Made by a program: the position numbers and the translations under genes. 64,000 bases of DNA from contig WPIO01000032.1 of the NCBI GenBank assembly GCA_009760855.2, positions 132,501-196,500 of the forward strand. The letters are read 5' to 3'. This document shows positions 53,232 through 63,903 of the stretch, piece after piece; the stretch's first letter is position 1, and the number at the start of each line of letters is the position of its first letter. The DNA comes from Cristatella mucedo. Taxonomy: Eukaryota; Bryozoa; Phylactolaemata; Cristatellidae. The notes under the pieces were generated by a model. It was given only the letters and a program-made list of their open reading frames with translations. It searched no databases and had not been told where the DNA came from.

Positions 53232-53377
53232 TGGTGGTAGCGGTTTAAGTGACTACCACGCTCTTCTGTGAGTAAGAGGCGAGCATTTAGTCTACTTTCC
53301 TGGTCTACGGTGGCTCGAAGGTTCCGGTGTTCAAGGATCGAAACCATATGGCGGACGGCGGTTTTCGGTTACCCCTC

Positions 53378-53860
53378 AGTTTGATGTACTGGGTCTAGAT
53401 CTCAGCGGCGCTTTTGCAAAATGGAAACGCCAGCTGGTGAATTACATGCTCACAAGCGGTGCAGCTGATAAACCAGCGGTCACACGCTCGGCCATCGTGC
53501 TACACAGCGCCTGCCCAGCTCGGAGCAATTTACATACGATAAGGATTCGGACAACAATGATCCAGATAAGGTCCTGGAAAAGATTGCGACATATCGCAAA
53601 AAAGTTAAGTACCTCAAAGTTACCGATTCTGGAATATGCATTACGATGCACCGTTTGATTCGTTTCTGCCGGCGTTATGCTCACAAGGCGAAATTGTGCA
53701 ATTTTAAGGACCCAGATCAGGGACAAATTGGTTTTCAGCGTTAAGCGCAGTTGCAAGAACTGCCTCTTCGGGAATCTGCACTAACGCTGCAGGTGGCAAC
53801 TGATATTTGCCACTTGTTCCACTTGCAAAACGGTGCATGAAATGAGTGGGTCAGGCTTCG
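53378..53860 (+). pseudogene. gag remnant of the LTR element
   Basis: Broken frames read FDVLGLDLSGAFAKWKRQLV, NYMLTSGAADKPAVTRSAIV, LHSACP, then a frame change to LEYALRCTV-like and CSQGEIVQF pieces, then LTLQVATDICHLF. This follows the capsid-region pattern of invertebrate Ty3/gypsy gag. Confidence 0.7.
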
Positions 53861-54120
53861 AGCGTTGAGAAACATACCAGCCAAATTAAGATGGTTGGTG
53901 CACAGCCGCAGGGTCAAAAGCAGTTTTCGCGCGATATTCGACGATCTCGGAAACCCGAATGCTGCTATGTCTGGACCGATGGAGCTGGACTCTCGGAATT
54001 GTGGTCAGAGACACAGAGAGCGTCCAGAGCAGATTGCCCTGCTCAAGGATGCCACTGCCACAAGTGCAACGGTCTCTCCACTCTTTCAGTCGGCAGTGCC
54101 GGGCTAGACTGATCTATGTG

Positions 54121-54930
54121 CAGGGATAATAATAATACTGCACTTGATAAAGCGCCCTCAGAGAACTTAATCTCTTTCTAGGCGTTTTACATTTGCTGCA
54201 GAGGAAAATGCAATTGAATGGTAAGTAAAATCATGCTTGAAAAACAAACAAAATGAATAGTATGGTTAGGGGTGACATGCACAGGGTCAGCATGCAAATG
54301 TGGTTAGTGGCAGCTTGCACAGTGTCAACACGCATAAGCACATCAAGGACGAATCACAGGGACCCACTAAATGCTGCCATAAATAGGTGTGTTTTTAAGT
54401 TCCTTTTAGATGTGGTCAGGTAAGGGGATGTTCTGACCAGGTCGGGAGTGAGTTCCAGGCTTTGGGAGCATACGAACTAAATGCACGGTCTCCAAAGGAT
54501 TTAAGGTTTGTACGAGGTATTGGTAGACTGTTGGATTCCGAAAAGCGGGTGGTACGATGCTTGGCCTGATGGGGGAGTATATCTGAGAGGTATGCTGGAG
54601 CCAAAGAATGAAGTGACCTAAAAGTGAGTGATAAAACCTTGAAGTCAATCCGTTGCTTGACTGGCAGCCAGTGCAGGTCGGCGAGAAGTGGAGTAATGTG
54701 GCAACTGCGACGCTCACGACAGACAAGCCTAGCTGCAGAGTTTTGCACCAGCTGCAATCGCCTGATCGCACATGCTGGTAGGCCAGTAAGCAGTGAGTTG
54801 CAGAAGTCGAGACGGGATGTCACGAATGCATGGACCAACTTGGACTTGGTATCCTTATCTAAACAAGCCCGAATTTTAGCAATCTTATGAAGCTGAAAAT
54901 AGGCAGATTTGACTGTGGAGCTGATATGGT
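54121..54930 (-). mobile_element. L2-type LINE 3' half inserted in the LTR element
   Basis: Minus strand: [60 protein letters not shown] and SFGDRAFSSYAPKAWNSLPT, in one open frame of 182 codons (54416-54964), the best-kept C-terminal part in the window. The 3' block and ATT tail are at 54121-54200. AGGGA occurs at both ends (54121 and near 54931), a possible short target duplication. Confidence 0.92.
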
Positions 54931-54999
54931 AGGGAGGTGGCGATGCCGTTACAGAGGAAGACATGATGCAAATGTCTGCGGTTGGAGCAAGTTGTCAGA

Positions 55000-55330
55000 A
55001 TACGCGAATCACGGCTCTGGTGGTGGTCAACAATGCTGAAGTATGCTTCCAGCTATACACAGGCACTGACGTCAACACCATTAAATAACGTTTTGTCCAG
55101 AAACACCAGATCTCGGGTACCACCCAACGCCTTATGTCTTGGGACGTTGGTTCTGTTGTGCTAGTCGGGAGAGCCGACCTTGCCGTGACGAACCCGAAGG
55201 CAGGTACCACGACTGCCCATCGTTGTGGCCGATGACTTTACATGCTTGCTTGGCACAAGAGCCATTCAGGCCACGGGACTGACGACCTTTTTATTGCACA
55301 AGTAGAGAGTACTGACAAGAATGACCTCGG
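55000..55330 (+). pseudogene. Protease remnant of the LTR element
   Basis: Reads VNNAEVCFQLYTGTDVNTI near 55025. The usual retropepsin motif is L-D-T-G-A-D-V; here the catalytic Asp is Tyr, so the motif is dead. Downstream pieces (VGRADLAVTNPKAG, FTCLLGTRAIQATGL in alternating frames) match the rest of a gypsy protease. Confidence 0.7.
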
Positions 55331-55499
55331 CGACTTGGGTGTCACCAGATTCTACACCGATTCTACAATGCGTCCCAGGGTACTACCGTGCCGAATGGGC
55401 GCCGAATGGACCGCCACCTACATCCAGCAACAGCCAGACGTCAGGCAGACGTTTACGTCTATGTCAGACGTCTACGGCAGCAGCCTCGATAGCTTGACA

Positions 55500-55889
55500 G
55501 CGGGCAGTTTTCAAAAGGCCCTACGGCTCCAGAGCACGTGATCTAAGCACACTAAATCTCGGCCAAGCAATACTCTACAAGAGGACTGCTGCTGACGAGC
55601 ACCTTCAGGGCAGGAACGTTCTACCGGCAGAACCGGCGACATATTCATCCCAAACCAAGAACAGCAGAGCAAGCTCACAGAGATACAGACGTCACTTATG
55701 TGGAGCAATACCAGGGAGCCATCGATCAATAACCATCACCCACCGCTGGCGAATGGGGAAGATGTAACCGTGATACTCCGTGCAAAGGCCAGTACACATC
55801 TAGCGATGCCTCCAGCTACAACACAGCAAGCTCGACCAACGCGACCTAGTCGAGCTCCAACAAGGCAAGTGGATTATGTGCTTTCATAA
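55500..55889 (+). pseudogene. Integrase C-terminal remnant of the LTR element
   Basis: Broken frames contain PSNTLQEDC, a GRTGDIFIPNQ segment, PPLANGEDVTVILRAK (the typical PLxxGDxVxVR region after the integrase core) and TRPSRAPTRQVDYVLS followed by a stop, 12 bases before the 3' LTR. Confidence 0.65.
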
Positions 55890-55900
55890 CAAAGGGGGGA

Positions 55901-56050
55901 TGTAGTAAGATAAAGATGCCCCTGCCATTGCTGTGTAACTCCCCGTTGCAGGAAGTCCATTATACCCGATGCTTCAGGTACCGGCTGGGCCTGAATAAAC
56001 ATGGTCTCTGAATGCTCGTGTATTATCACCCATACCGCACTATCAACAGT
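55901..56050 (+). repeat. 3' LTR (150 bp)
   Basis: Begins TGTAGTAAGATAAAGATGCC and ends CACTATCAACA. It differs from the 5' LTR at a noticeable number of sites (about 10-15% by eye), so the insertion is not recent. Confidence 0.85.
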
Positions 56051-56289
56051 AACAGTCTCAGCTCACAGTTAGTGAGTTGTGTGTGCTTGGTAAAAGCTGG
56101 AAAAAATCTTGCAATTGCTATGGAAAGTGTGGCATTTAAACAGCGCATTTCTAGTGATTAACAAGAGCTCACATTTTTTAGCATTCTGCTCTATCCGAGC
56201 TTTTGTATGTCTTCGCAAGTACTGTGTGTATGAGGGAAGGGTTTTTCCAATTCACCGACCACAGGACGGTTTCTTTCGACTCGTTTTGG

Positions 56290-57905
56290 GGCCAAAGGCC
56301 AGCATGACTAGTGAGGTCACCACTGGACAGCAAAAGAAAGAACGACTGCAGGCCTTGCATGAAATGACTGCAAGCAACCGAGAAGTGGCACAGATTCTCA
56401 AATCAGCTACAGAGAGGTGAGCTACAATATTTAAAAGCTTAAAACGCACGGCAGTATGGCAAGTAATCCAAGATTAGGAGGTGTCTCCCACAGTGGCTTG
56501 TAAAAAATTTAACTAGCTCTTTAGTTCTGTCTCGGCTTGATTATTGTAATTCCCTTTTGGCTGGGCTGCCAAGAAAGCTATTATGCCACTACAGCGGACT
56601 ATGAATATGGCTGCAAGGCTAGTCTTCAAGTCCCAGCGGTTTGAGCACGTGTCTCCTTTGCTGAAAAAGCTAGGATGGTTGCCGGTTGAGCAAATGATAC
56701 AGAGCAAAGTTCTTATGCTGACCCACAAGGCCCGCCACGGCTTGGCTCCTTCGTACCTAGCTGAACTGCTGCATCAGTTTCCGCCTGTTCGCACCCTCAG
56801 GTCCTGTGTGGACAATAAATTAGCTGTCCCATTCCTCTGCTTAAAGACAGTTGGCGACAGAAGCTGTAGCTCTGCAGGTCCTAGACTGTGGAACTCGCTT
56901 CCACAATTCTTACGCAACGACAACTACTCTCCTACTGCCGACTATGGTTCATCCTTTTCATCGGTCCTGAGCTGCTACTTCTATGCTACTCACTACCTCA
57001 ACTGCTCTCCTGACTCTGCTATGCTTCCCACTTTCTCTTTGTTGCGTGAGATACAAAACTCTCCTGTGTAACACCCACATGATCTTTATGACTTTGTGGA
57101 GTTACAGACCGAGTTACAAGTAGACCGAGCTCAGATGAAGACGGCCCCCATCGGAACGACTTTCACCTTAAGATGCTGGCCCTCCAGTGCAAGATGGCAT
57201 CACTCGGGCAGCTGTCTCGGTCGCTGGCGACCACTACCGGCATGGTCATCAGCATAAGAAGATGCAGAACGCCGGAGGCTTGTCAGGCATGGCATTCGGA
57301 GAAGGATCGTCAAACCCAAGCCTTTGCTTGCCGAGAAACACAGATTGAGAGATCGTCTGAGATGCCCGGGCACCTCGAATACTACGCGGCACGTGACTGG
57401 AGTCGAGCTCTCTGAACCGACGATTCACGCCTTTCGCTAGCAACACGTGAAGAACGTTGTCAAGTCGGTGAAAACACCATAGGTACTGCCCTGACTGCCT
57501 CCAAACAACACTGAAATTTGGTGGAAGTGTCTTGGTTTGGGGCTGCTTCTGCTCTGCCCCGTTTCGGAGTTCTACACCCTATTAACATCACATTTACTGA
57601 CCAGCATGTGAAAATCGATACGGCAAACAATTGTGGGAATTCAAGTGCTAGAGAGATCTTCTGGGTAACGACATGCTGCATTAGTCAGCAGGACAATGAC
57701 CAGACGCCCACAGCAAAATCCTCCAAAGCACTTTTCTCAGAAGCAGGTGTCAGAATCCTAAGTTGACCATGTCAATCGCCTTACCTAAATCCCATAAAGC
57801 ATCCATCAGATAAGGGCATCGCTTTGAGGTGCGACTCTGTTCCAGCTACAATCCTGTCGGAAGAGCTGCTTAGCCGGCTACTGGAGTACTACGTGAGCAC
57901 TAATA
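56290..57905 (+). mobile_element. Tc1-type transposase relic split by a LINE
   Basis: The left part 56290-56480 reads MTSEVTTGQQKKERLQALHE, MTASNREVAQILK, plausibly the N-terminal helix-turn-helix DNA-binding region. After the LINE family B insertion (56505-57115) the rest continues. Near 57520-57580 is GGSVLVWGCFCSAPF in one frame, near 57690-57750 QQDNDQTPTAKSSKALFSEA and GVRILS in another, then PCQSPYLNPIKHPSD near 57770. These are the GGSVMVWGCF, QQDNDPKHT and SPDLNPIEH motifs. Frameshifts make it inactive. The left part is less certain. Confidence 0.75.
56505..57115 (+). mobile_element. LINE family B 3' part, well preserved
   Basis: A 162-codon open frame (56583-57071) reads [100 protein letters not shown] and CYFYATHYLNCSPDSAMLPT. 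The 3' end has GATCTTTATGACTTTGTGGA and GTTACAGACCGAGTTACAAG. This is the reference copy for family B. Confidence 0.88.
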
Positions 57906-58099
57906 TAAGCTAGGCTTTTCTTACACTGCCATATTGTGTACGGGTATACAGAGAGGCCTGCCGGGCTGAGCTCAGATGCCCACCTAGATGGGCCACCGAG
58001 CTCAGAGCAGAGCTAAATGGGATCCCCTGCACAAATCTCTCAGCACAAATCCCTTTCAGTTCCCAGAGTTCTCCAACTCAAAGGATGCCTAGGCAGGAT

Positions 58100-58640
58100 T
58101 ACTGAAATTCAGTCGTGGCTGGGCTACTAAAAATAGCCATTAAGCCTCTAGAGCTGGTGATGAATGCGGCTGAAAGGTTCGTCAACAAGACCAGGTTTAG
58201 CCACGTGTCTCCTTAGTTGGAGAAGCTACGATGGCTTCCGGTCGATCAACACATATGGATCGAAATTCTTACACTGACCCACAAGGCCTGCCAGGGCTCT
58301 GCAACTTCATGCCTATTCAAACTTCCACTCCAGTTTCAGCATCCTCGTGTCCTCAGGTCCTTTATTGGCAATAAATTAGCTATTCCATTCTATGCTAAAA
58401 GACCGTTGGCGAGAGCTCTTGCTCTGCAGGTCTTTGGCAGTGGTACTCACCTCTACTGTCCTGCTACCGATAGTGGCACATCCTTTCCAGCTGCAGTGTG
58501 CTGCTACTCACTTCCTCGACTGCTCAAGCTGCTCTAGTCACACAGCTATAGTCCTCATTTTCTGTTTGCTGCTTGAAATCGAGTCTATTAGCTATGGTGT
58601 GCACACCGAGAGGTACTTAATCATTGAGTGCACTGCAAAA
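58100..58640 (+). mobile_element. LINE family B 3' part, diverged
   Basis: Contains EKLRWLPVDQHIWIEILTLT, HKACQG, FQHPRVLRSFIGNKLAIPF and the remains of FGSGTHLYCPATDSGTSFPA, with frame breaks. Same order of blocks as 56505-57115. Confidence 0.8.
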
Positions 58641-58694
58641 AACTCCAGCATTCAGCAACTACCAAGTAATTAAAAATTAAGGTCTCACAGATCA

Positions 58695-58835
58695 AACAGC
58701 CTCATTCATATAACTGCAGATGAGCCTTCAACATTATCACTCTTTCTAAGGGCAGCAAAGGATTGCCTGTTGCAGGCATCAAAGAACCCGCGACCTGGGT
58801 CGTAAAGTGCAAGCACTTTACACTTCGGCCAAGAT
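58695..58835 (-). mobile_element. tRNA-derived SINE (family A), degraded
   Basis: Minus strand: GGCCGAAGTGTAAAGTGCTT, CGACCCAGGTCGCGGGTTCT (B-box region), then a body complementary to CCTCATTCATATAACTGCAG. Same layout as 53035-53203 and 61166-61330. Confidence 0.65.
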
Positions 58836-59344
58836 CCAGGTGCAATGTAAAGACTAACATTTCTCTGTGTTTGTGAGTCTGTCTGCACGTTGTGCACGTA
58901 CAGTATGCACAGGTCGGACACAAGTGAGCATGCTCACAGCTCATTGCAAAGTCTGACACAATTGGTGACTAGAAAAGGACTCGCCCACAACCTGCTAACA
59001 GTTATTTTATCCATGTCTACAGTCGACGGGTATTCTTTGTCCATACTTGACTAACCGAGCATGAAGCTGTTACTCGGCCTATACTGGGGTCTATATATGT
59101 ACCGACCATCCACAGACAAGCTGACTATGTTGGCTACAGTGAATTTACTGCTCAAGCCTGCCGATTAAGTCCTGTTCTGTGCTGCTCTCCCTTATGTTTA
59201 TCGTATAAAACTTGCCTACGCAGGGCACCCGTGAATATAAGTTTGCTGCTGCCCCAGATGGCAATCCCGGCACAGGCAGCCCCTCATGATGCAGTCACGG
59301 AGCCTCTCGGCAACAGAATTGCAATAGCCAAGCTTACCATCGTT

Positions 59345-59760
59345 CTTGTCTGTTCTAAAGTGACCTTTCTGTAGACGACCAATCATATCAGCTATTCAGT
59401 TAAGTGAGCACCTAGTCCCAGCTACCCAACACTGCAAGAATTCGGGCCTGCTTAGATAGAAATTCCATGACCAAGCTGGTCCATGCATTTGTGACATTCT
59501 CTCTTAACCTCTGTAACCAACTAGCAGGTCTTCTTACTTGCGAAATAACACGGTTTCAGCTGATGCAAAGCTGCAGCTAGTCTTGTCTGTCGTGATCGAC
59601 ACCACTGCCATGCACATTGCAGCACTTTCCATCGACCTCCGCAGGCTCACCATCAAGCAGCCCGGCGACGTCAAGCTTCTGTCACTTAATACATGTTCAT
59701 TAATGCTCCTGCTCCAGCCTACTTGGCAAAAATCAAGTGTGCATCACTAACAGCTCTGAC
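59345..59760 (+). mobile_element. L2-type LINE fragment, heavily decayed
   Basis: TAAAGTGACCTTTCTGTAGA, GCAAGAATTCGGGCCTGCTT and CTGGTCCATGCATTTGTGAC follow the order of the L2 C-terminal ORF at nucleotide level; frames are broken. Confidence 0.75.
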
Positions 59761-61165
59761 TGTGGATCTCCCTCCTCCGGTAGCAGGCTAGGCAAGCTGA
59801 AACGTAGATCTCTGCTCGCCAGCAGCAACAGATAGAACTACAGCAGCTCCTGCCTAGGCACGGCAGCTCCTGCCTCAAATCCATCGATGTGCTATCAGCC
59901 TAATCAGCAGCACTGATCTTAAATACATAAGTTCACACAGCAGAAAATCCCAAGTATGCTCCACGAACGACTTGCTATTTGTCCTACTTGAAATAACAAA
60001 CAACAGAGGCTGATGTGGGAACACGGTGCCAGCTATCAGTTTCAAGCTCGGGGGGGGGGGGGGGGGCTTCTCTGGATCACCTTCAAAATCGATGAGCCAA
60101 TGCCACCACTTTGGCCCACTGCTTGCTTTTAACCAGCCCCAGCCAAAGCAGGAAGAACAACTTCAGTGAGTATTCCACTCATCTGGCTCAGCTAATCCAG
60201 TGTAATCCAAGCTTTCTCTTCACGAGAGCTTTCCTGCTATTGCATTAATCAAATTCAGCGGCACTGCTTAAGCAGATCATCAGATCGGTTGTACGCCCTG
60301 CCGGGAGGCCGGTGAGTGGTTAAGAGTCGCCGCAGCCAGAAAGAAAGATAAGCCAAACCACGCCATCAGCCCCTTTTGAGCTTTGAGCTCACGCTCCCTT
60401 CCACGAGCCGTCCCCCTGCCCCACCTTCGACCTCGAGAGCATGCTATCCAGGCGAGCGCAAGGGGTTGGGTAAGGGGGTGGGCTTCCTGGATACCAGTCA
60501 CCGGACCAAAGGTCACGCAGGGAGCCCACAGTGGAAGAGCTGGAAGCACTTTCGCCCACAGTGGCCCCCTGCCAGCGGGCAGGGTTCAACACGCGCAGCC
60601 CCGATAGTGGCGATGGCCGAGATCGCAATCGCGATCGGCGATCGCAACATGATGCGATCACCGTCATCGCTCGGCCATCATCGGCGATGGCCGAGGGGCG
60701 CCTAGAGCTTGCGCTAATACACGTCTACAGTTTGCCACCCGTGCCTCTCAGTCGATGGCAGATGGAGCCTCTACGGTGCTCGATAGGAGGCAACGACTCG
60801 GCCTGGCGACGCAGCGACACCGAATTCGGGCACCGCCAGAAGGCGGAGGAGCTAGGTGTGAGAGGGCGAAAAAAAGAATATATGAGGGCTCTGAGAGAAG
60901 CCGTCCGAGAGATACTCCGGCATGGCCATAATGCATGACTCGCTTGCGGCTTGACAGCCGTCCATTCCCTTTTCTCTCACTTTTCTCTCCCCTTTCCTCC
61001 TCTTGCAGTCGCCAGGTGTGGAAAGAGCCGTCAAATGCAATACATGATCAAAAACGAGAGGAACAACGACAAAGCTAAGTTCCAAGGGCCAAGAAACATG
61101 AGATTATCTTACTTGCTTACGGTTAGGTCAAGCACAAGATGTAGGCCTGATAAATGTATGGTTGG
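59761..61165. other. Non-coding stretch with a GC-rich block
   Basis: 60.25-60.95 kb is GC- and CpG-rich with overlapping ORFs on both strands (135 codons plus at 60531-60938; 89-92 codons minus). None matches a family, including the FATP N-terminus. A G17 run is at 60050-60066. A GATGGCCGAG / CTCGGCCATC inverted pair (60612-60621 and 60670-60679) encloses GATCGC-rich palindromes. A CpG-island promoter or 5' exon of the minus-strand gene is possible but unproven. Confidence 0.4.
60050..60066. repeat. G17 homopolymer
   Basis: Seventeen consecutive G residues. Confidence 0.95.
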
Positions 61166-61330
61166 TGGGCCGTGATAGCCCATGAGGTGAGGTGCTTGCT
61201 CTTTATGACCGAGGTCGTGGGGGTTCGAATCCTTAAGTGGAAGGGTACTTTTTGCCAACTGCAAGCAGTGGTGATAGCTGCTAAGGCTCTTCTGCCGCTA
61301 TACAAATGAGGCTGCTAAATCAGCTATTAT
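61166..61330 (+). mobile_element. tRNA-derived SINE (family A), best copy
   Basis: GGGCCGTGATAGCCCATGAG (A-box region), GGTTCGAATCC (perfect B box, 61222-61232), then GCAAGCAGTGGTGATAGCTG, AAGGCTCTTCTGCCGCTATA and GAGGCTGCTAAATCAGC. The 3' end differs from SINE family B and from the L2 tail. Confidence 0.85.
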
Positions 61331-61654
61331 TTGTTTTATTATGGCTAAAAGATTAGTCGGGACTCTGTAACTGTCTACTTGTTCCCGGAAGCTCTGGTGA
61401 ATGTACATTTAGGGCTAACGTGCACAAAATCACTGCAGAGTAACTTATTTGTACAAGAAGCACTGTCTGTTGGGCTTGGTGAAATGTTGAGATGCTCAAT
61501 CTCGGGATCGAATAAACGCCAATCAAATGCATTATATTTTGGAAAAGGGGATCGAGTGAAAGTTGCAAGGGTTCCATTTGGTCTATAGCAGTAGTGTGGC
61601 TGCTGGCTTCACTTAAAGACCAGTTTCACAATTTATTGCCATGCACACAACAAG

Positions 61655-62110
61655 ATTAAAATTATAAAATATTAGTATACCGTCCAAAGTAAACCAAATC
61701 TCTGTGTAGGAACTTTACATATGCTGGAAAGAAGCCATGCCAATTGATTAGTGATAACATGACTCACTACAGCAGCTCACACTGACCCAGCAAATGTTAT
61801 AACAGGTGAGTTTTAAACTTCGTTATAAATGTCGTCAAGTAAGGGGATGTCGTGATGGCAGTAGGGAGTTAGTTCTAGGCTTTTGGAGCATATGAACTAA
61901 TAAAGGACACTATCCAAAAAAATCTGATGGTTAGAGGCACAACTGAATGATCTGGGTTAGAAGAGCAGGTGGAACGATGCCTAGCTTGATTGCAAACTAG
62001 TTCGGATCGGATCAGATAGGTAGGAGCAAGAGAATGAAAGGACCTAGAAAATAAGTGACAAACCTTTGAAGTCGATATGGTGTTCGATTAAGAGTCAGAT
62101 TGAACTTCTG
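61655..62110 (-). mobile_element. L2-type LINE 3' fragment, decayed
   Basis: Complement of the 3' block (ACCAAATCTCTGTGTAGGAA), then ORF-region remnants whose plus-strand reading includes GTAAGGGGATGTCGTGATGG and TTTGGAGCATATGAACTAAT. Truncated near 62110. Confidence 0.75.
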
Positions 62111-62990
62111 TAAAGATCAACCACCAGCAAGATATTCAATGGCAAAAGTCTAATACTCCTTTATTGCAATGATTAGAAACTCTTTTTGCATGGCAATACC
62201 CGTTTTTAGTCAACAAAAAACATTCAAATACCACATTCGTCAGCCTGGCTAGTCGACATGATTCATCGTGCGTACACCTTTAGCCCGACATAGCTCCTCA
62301 AAATACATCTCCGAGGGCTGACTAATTACAAAGCTTAGAGGATACATGCTCCAGTTAGATGGTGGCTGTCGAAGCTGAATTCGAACAGATACACTCCATC
62401 ATGGCCATTAGCCGTAAAACTTAAATTAGTACGATCCTTGGTTGTTTAACCACGTCTCATGATGTACCCAGGAAGGTTACTGACAGGAACAGCATTCTGT
62501 ATACGCATAGCAGTGGCAAGTGTCACACTAAGCACCTTGTGCCAGGCAAAATGGCGATGTAGCAATCTTGTTGAATTTTCCCGCGCTCAGGGCAAACATT
62601 GGCAAATGGTGCTGAAAGTCAACGACCGAAAACTGAGCAATTTTCTTAGACTGCTTTACGGCTTAGCAGTATTACACATAGCAACAACCTGAGGGGTTCC
62701 ATGTGTCTTAAGTAATCCACGTGCCCAGGACAAAGCGTTTACCCTTTTAATTCAAGTGCCAGCAGCCAGAGACCCTCATCGAGTCAATGCCGAACTGTTT
62801 TGCATTAAACCGAGATGACAGACAACGCCAATGCATGTGTAAGCAGCCATACTGCCAACGGTTAAATCCTGTGCAAAGTGCCAATAAATAACACAACACT
62901 TCAAACACTGCAACACTTCAAACTACACATGGTGCGTTCGAAAGTACCCAGTACTGTTGCACTATCTGTTCTTCTGCTCTTGTCAGACGC
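62111..62990. other. Non-coding stretch, no gene recognised
   Basis: ORFs of up to 77 codons only, no family or repeat recognised. Confidence 0.4.
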
Positions 62991-62993
62991 CGA

Positions 62994-63068
62994 TTATCTT
63001 CAATCTACCGATCGGAAAGTGGCACTATATATATATATATTATTTTCAATCTACCGATCGGAAAGTGG

Positions 63069-63108
<40 letters not shown>

Positions 63109-63230
63109 TTCAATCTACCGATCGGAAAGTGGCACTATATATATATATTATTTTCAATCTACCGATCGGAAAGTGGCACTATATATATATATATATATAT
63201 GTTATTTTCAATCTACCGATCGGAAAGTGG

Positions 63231-63274
<44 letters not shown>

Positions 63275-63903
63275 TATTTTCAATCTACCGATCGGAAAGT
63301 GGCACTATATATATGTATATTATTTTTAATCTACCGATTGGAAAGTGGCACTATATATATGTATTATTTTCAATCTACCGATCGAAAAGTGGCACTATAT
63401 ATATATATTATTTTCAATCTACCGATCGGAAAGTGACACTATATATATATATATTATTTTCAATCTACCGATCGGAAAGTGGCACTATATATATATATAT
63501 ATATATTATTTTCAATCTACCGATCGGAAAGTGGCACTATATATGTATTATTTTCAATCTACCGATCGGAAAGTGGCACTATATATATATATATATTATT
63601 TTCAATCTACCGATCGGAAAGTGGCACTATATATATGTATATTATTTTTAATCTACCGATTGGAAAGTGGCACTATATATATATTATTTTCAATCTACCG
63701 ATCGGAAAGTGGCACTATATATATATTATTTTCAATCTACCGATCGGAAAGTGGCACTATATATATATATATATTATTTTCAATCTACCGATCGGAAAGT
63801 GGCACTATATATATATATATATTATTTTCAATCTACCGATCGGAAAGTGGCACTATATATATATATTATTTTCAATCTACCGATCGGAAAGTGGTATATA
63901 TAG
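62994..63903 (+). repeat. 19-copy minisatellite: conserved core plus variable TA runs
   Basis: Each unit has a core TTATTTTCAATCTACCGATC + GGAAAGTGGCAC (about 32 bp) followed by a (TA)n run of variable length. Unit spacing is about 40-70 bp. CCGATCGG in the core is a perfect palindrome. Sixteen cores keep it intact. Two (near 63328 and 63650) read CCGATTGG with TTTTAATC, and one (near 63371) reads CCGATCGAA. The two variant units are seven units apart and share flanking TATATGTATATT, indicating a block duplication. The long Tyr/Ile and LPIGKWHY ORFs follow from the repeat. Confidence 0.97.

Larger units (their letters stand above)
52893..56055 (+). mobile_element. Ty3/gypsy LTR retrotransposon, decayed, with nested insertions
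   Basis: Two LTRs of about 150 bp (52898-53231 including a SINE, and 55901-56050) start TGT and end ACA. Flanks GGAAC (52893-52897) and GTAAC (56051-56055) form a 5-bp duplication with one mismatch. TGGTGGTAGCGG follows the 5' LTR directly and is a candidate primer-binding site. The purine run AAAGGGGGGA ends directly before the 3' LTR. Inside are gag, protease and integrase C-terminal remnants; most of the reverse transcriptase and integrase is missing. The short LTR and gag type resemble Mag-clade elements. An L2 LINE is inserted at 54121-54930. All frames are broken. Confidence 0.85.

Noticed and set aside
60280..60938. GC-rich ORFs as a new gene
   Set aside because: Open on both strands, as expected from base composition; no family similarity or splice evidence.
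62994..63903. CRISPR-like array (regular repeats with spacers)
   Set aside because: The spacers are only TA runs of varying length, the genome is eukaryotic with introns, and there are no cas genes. A minisatellite fits.
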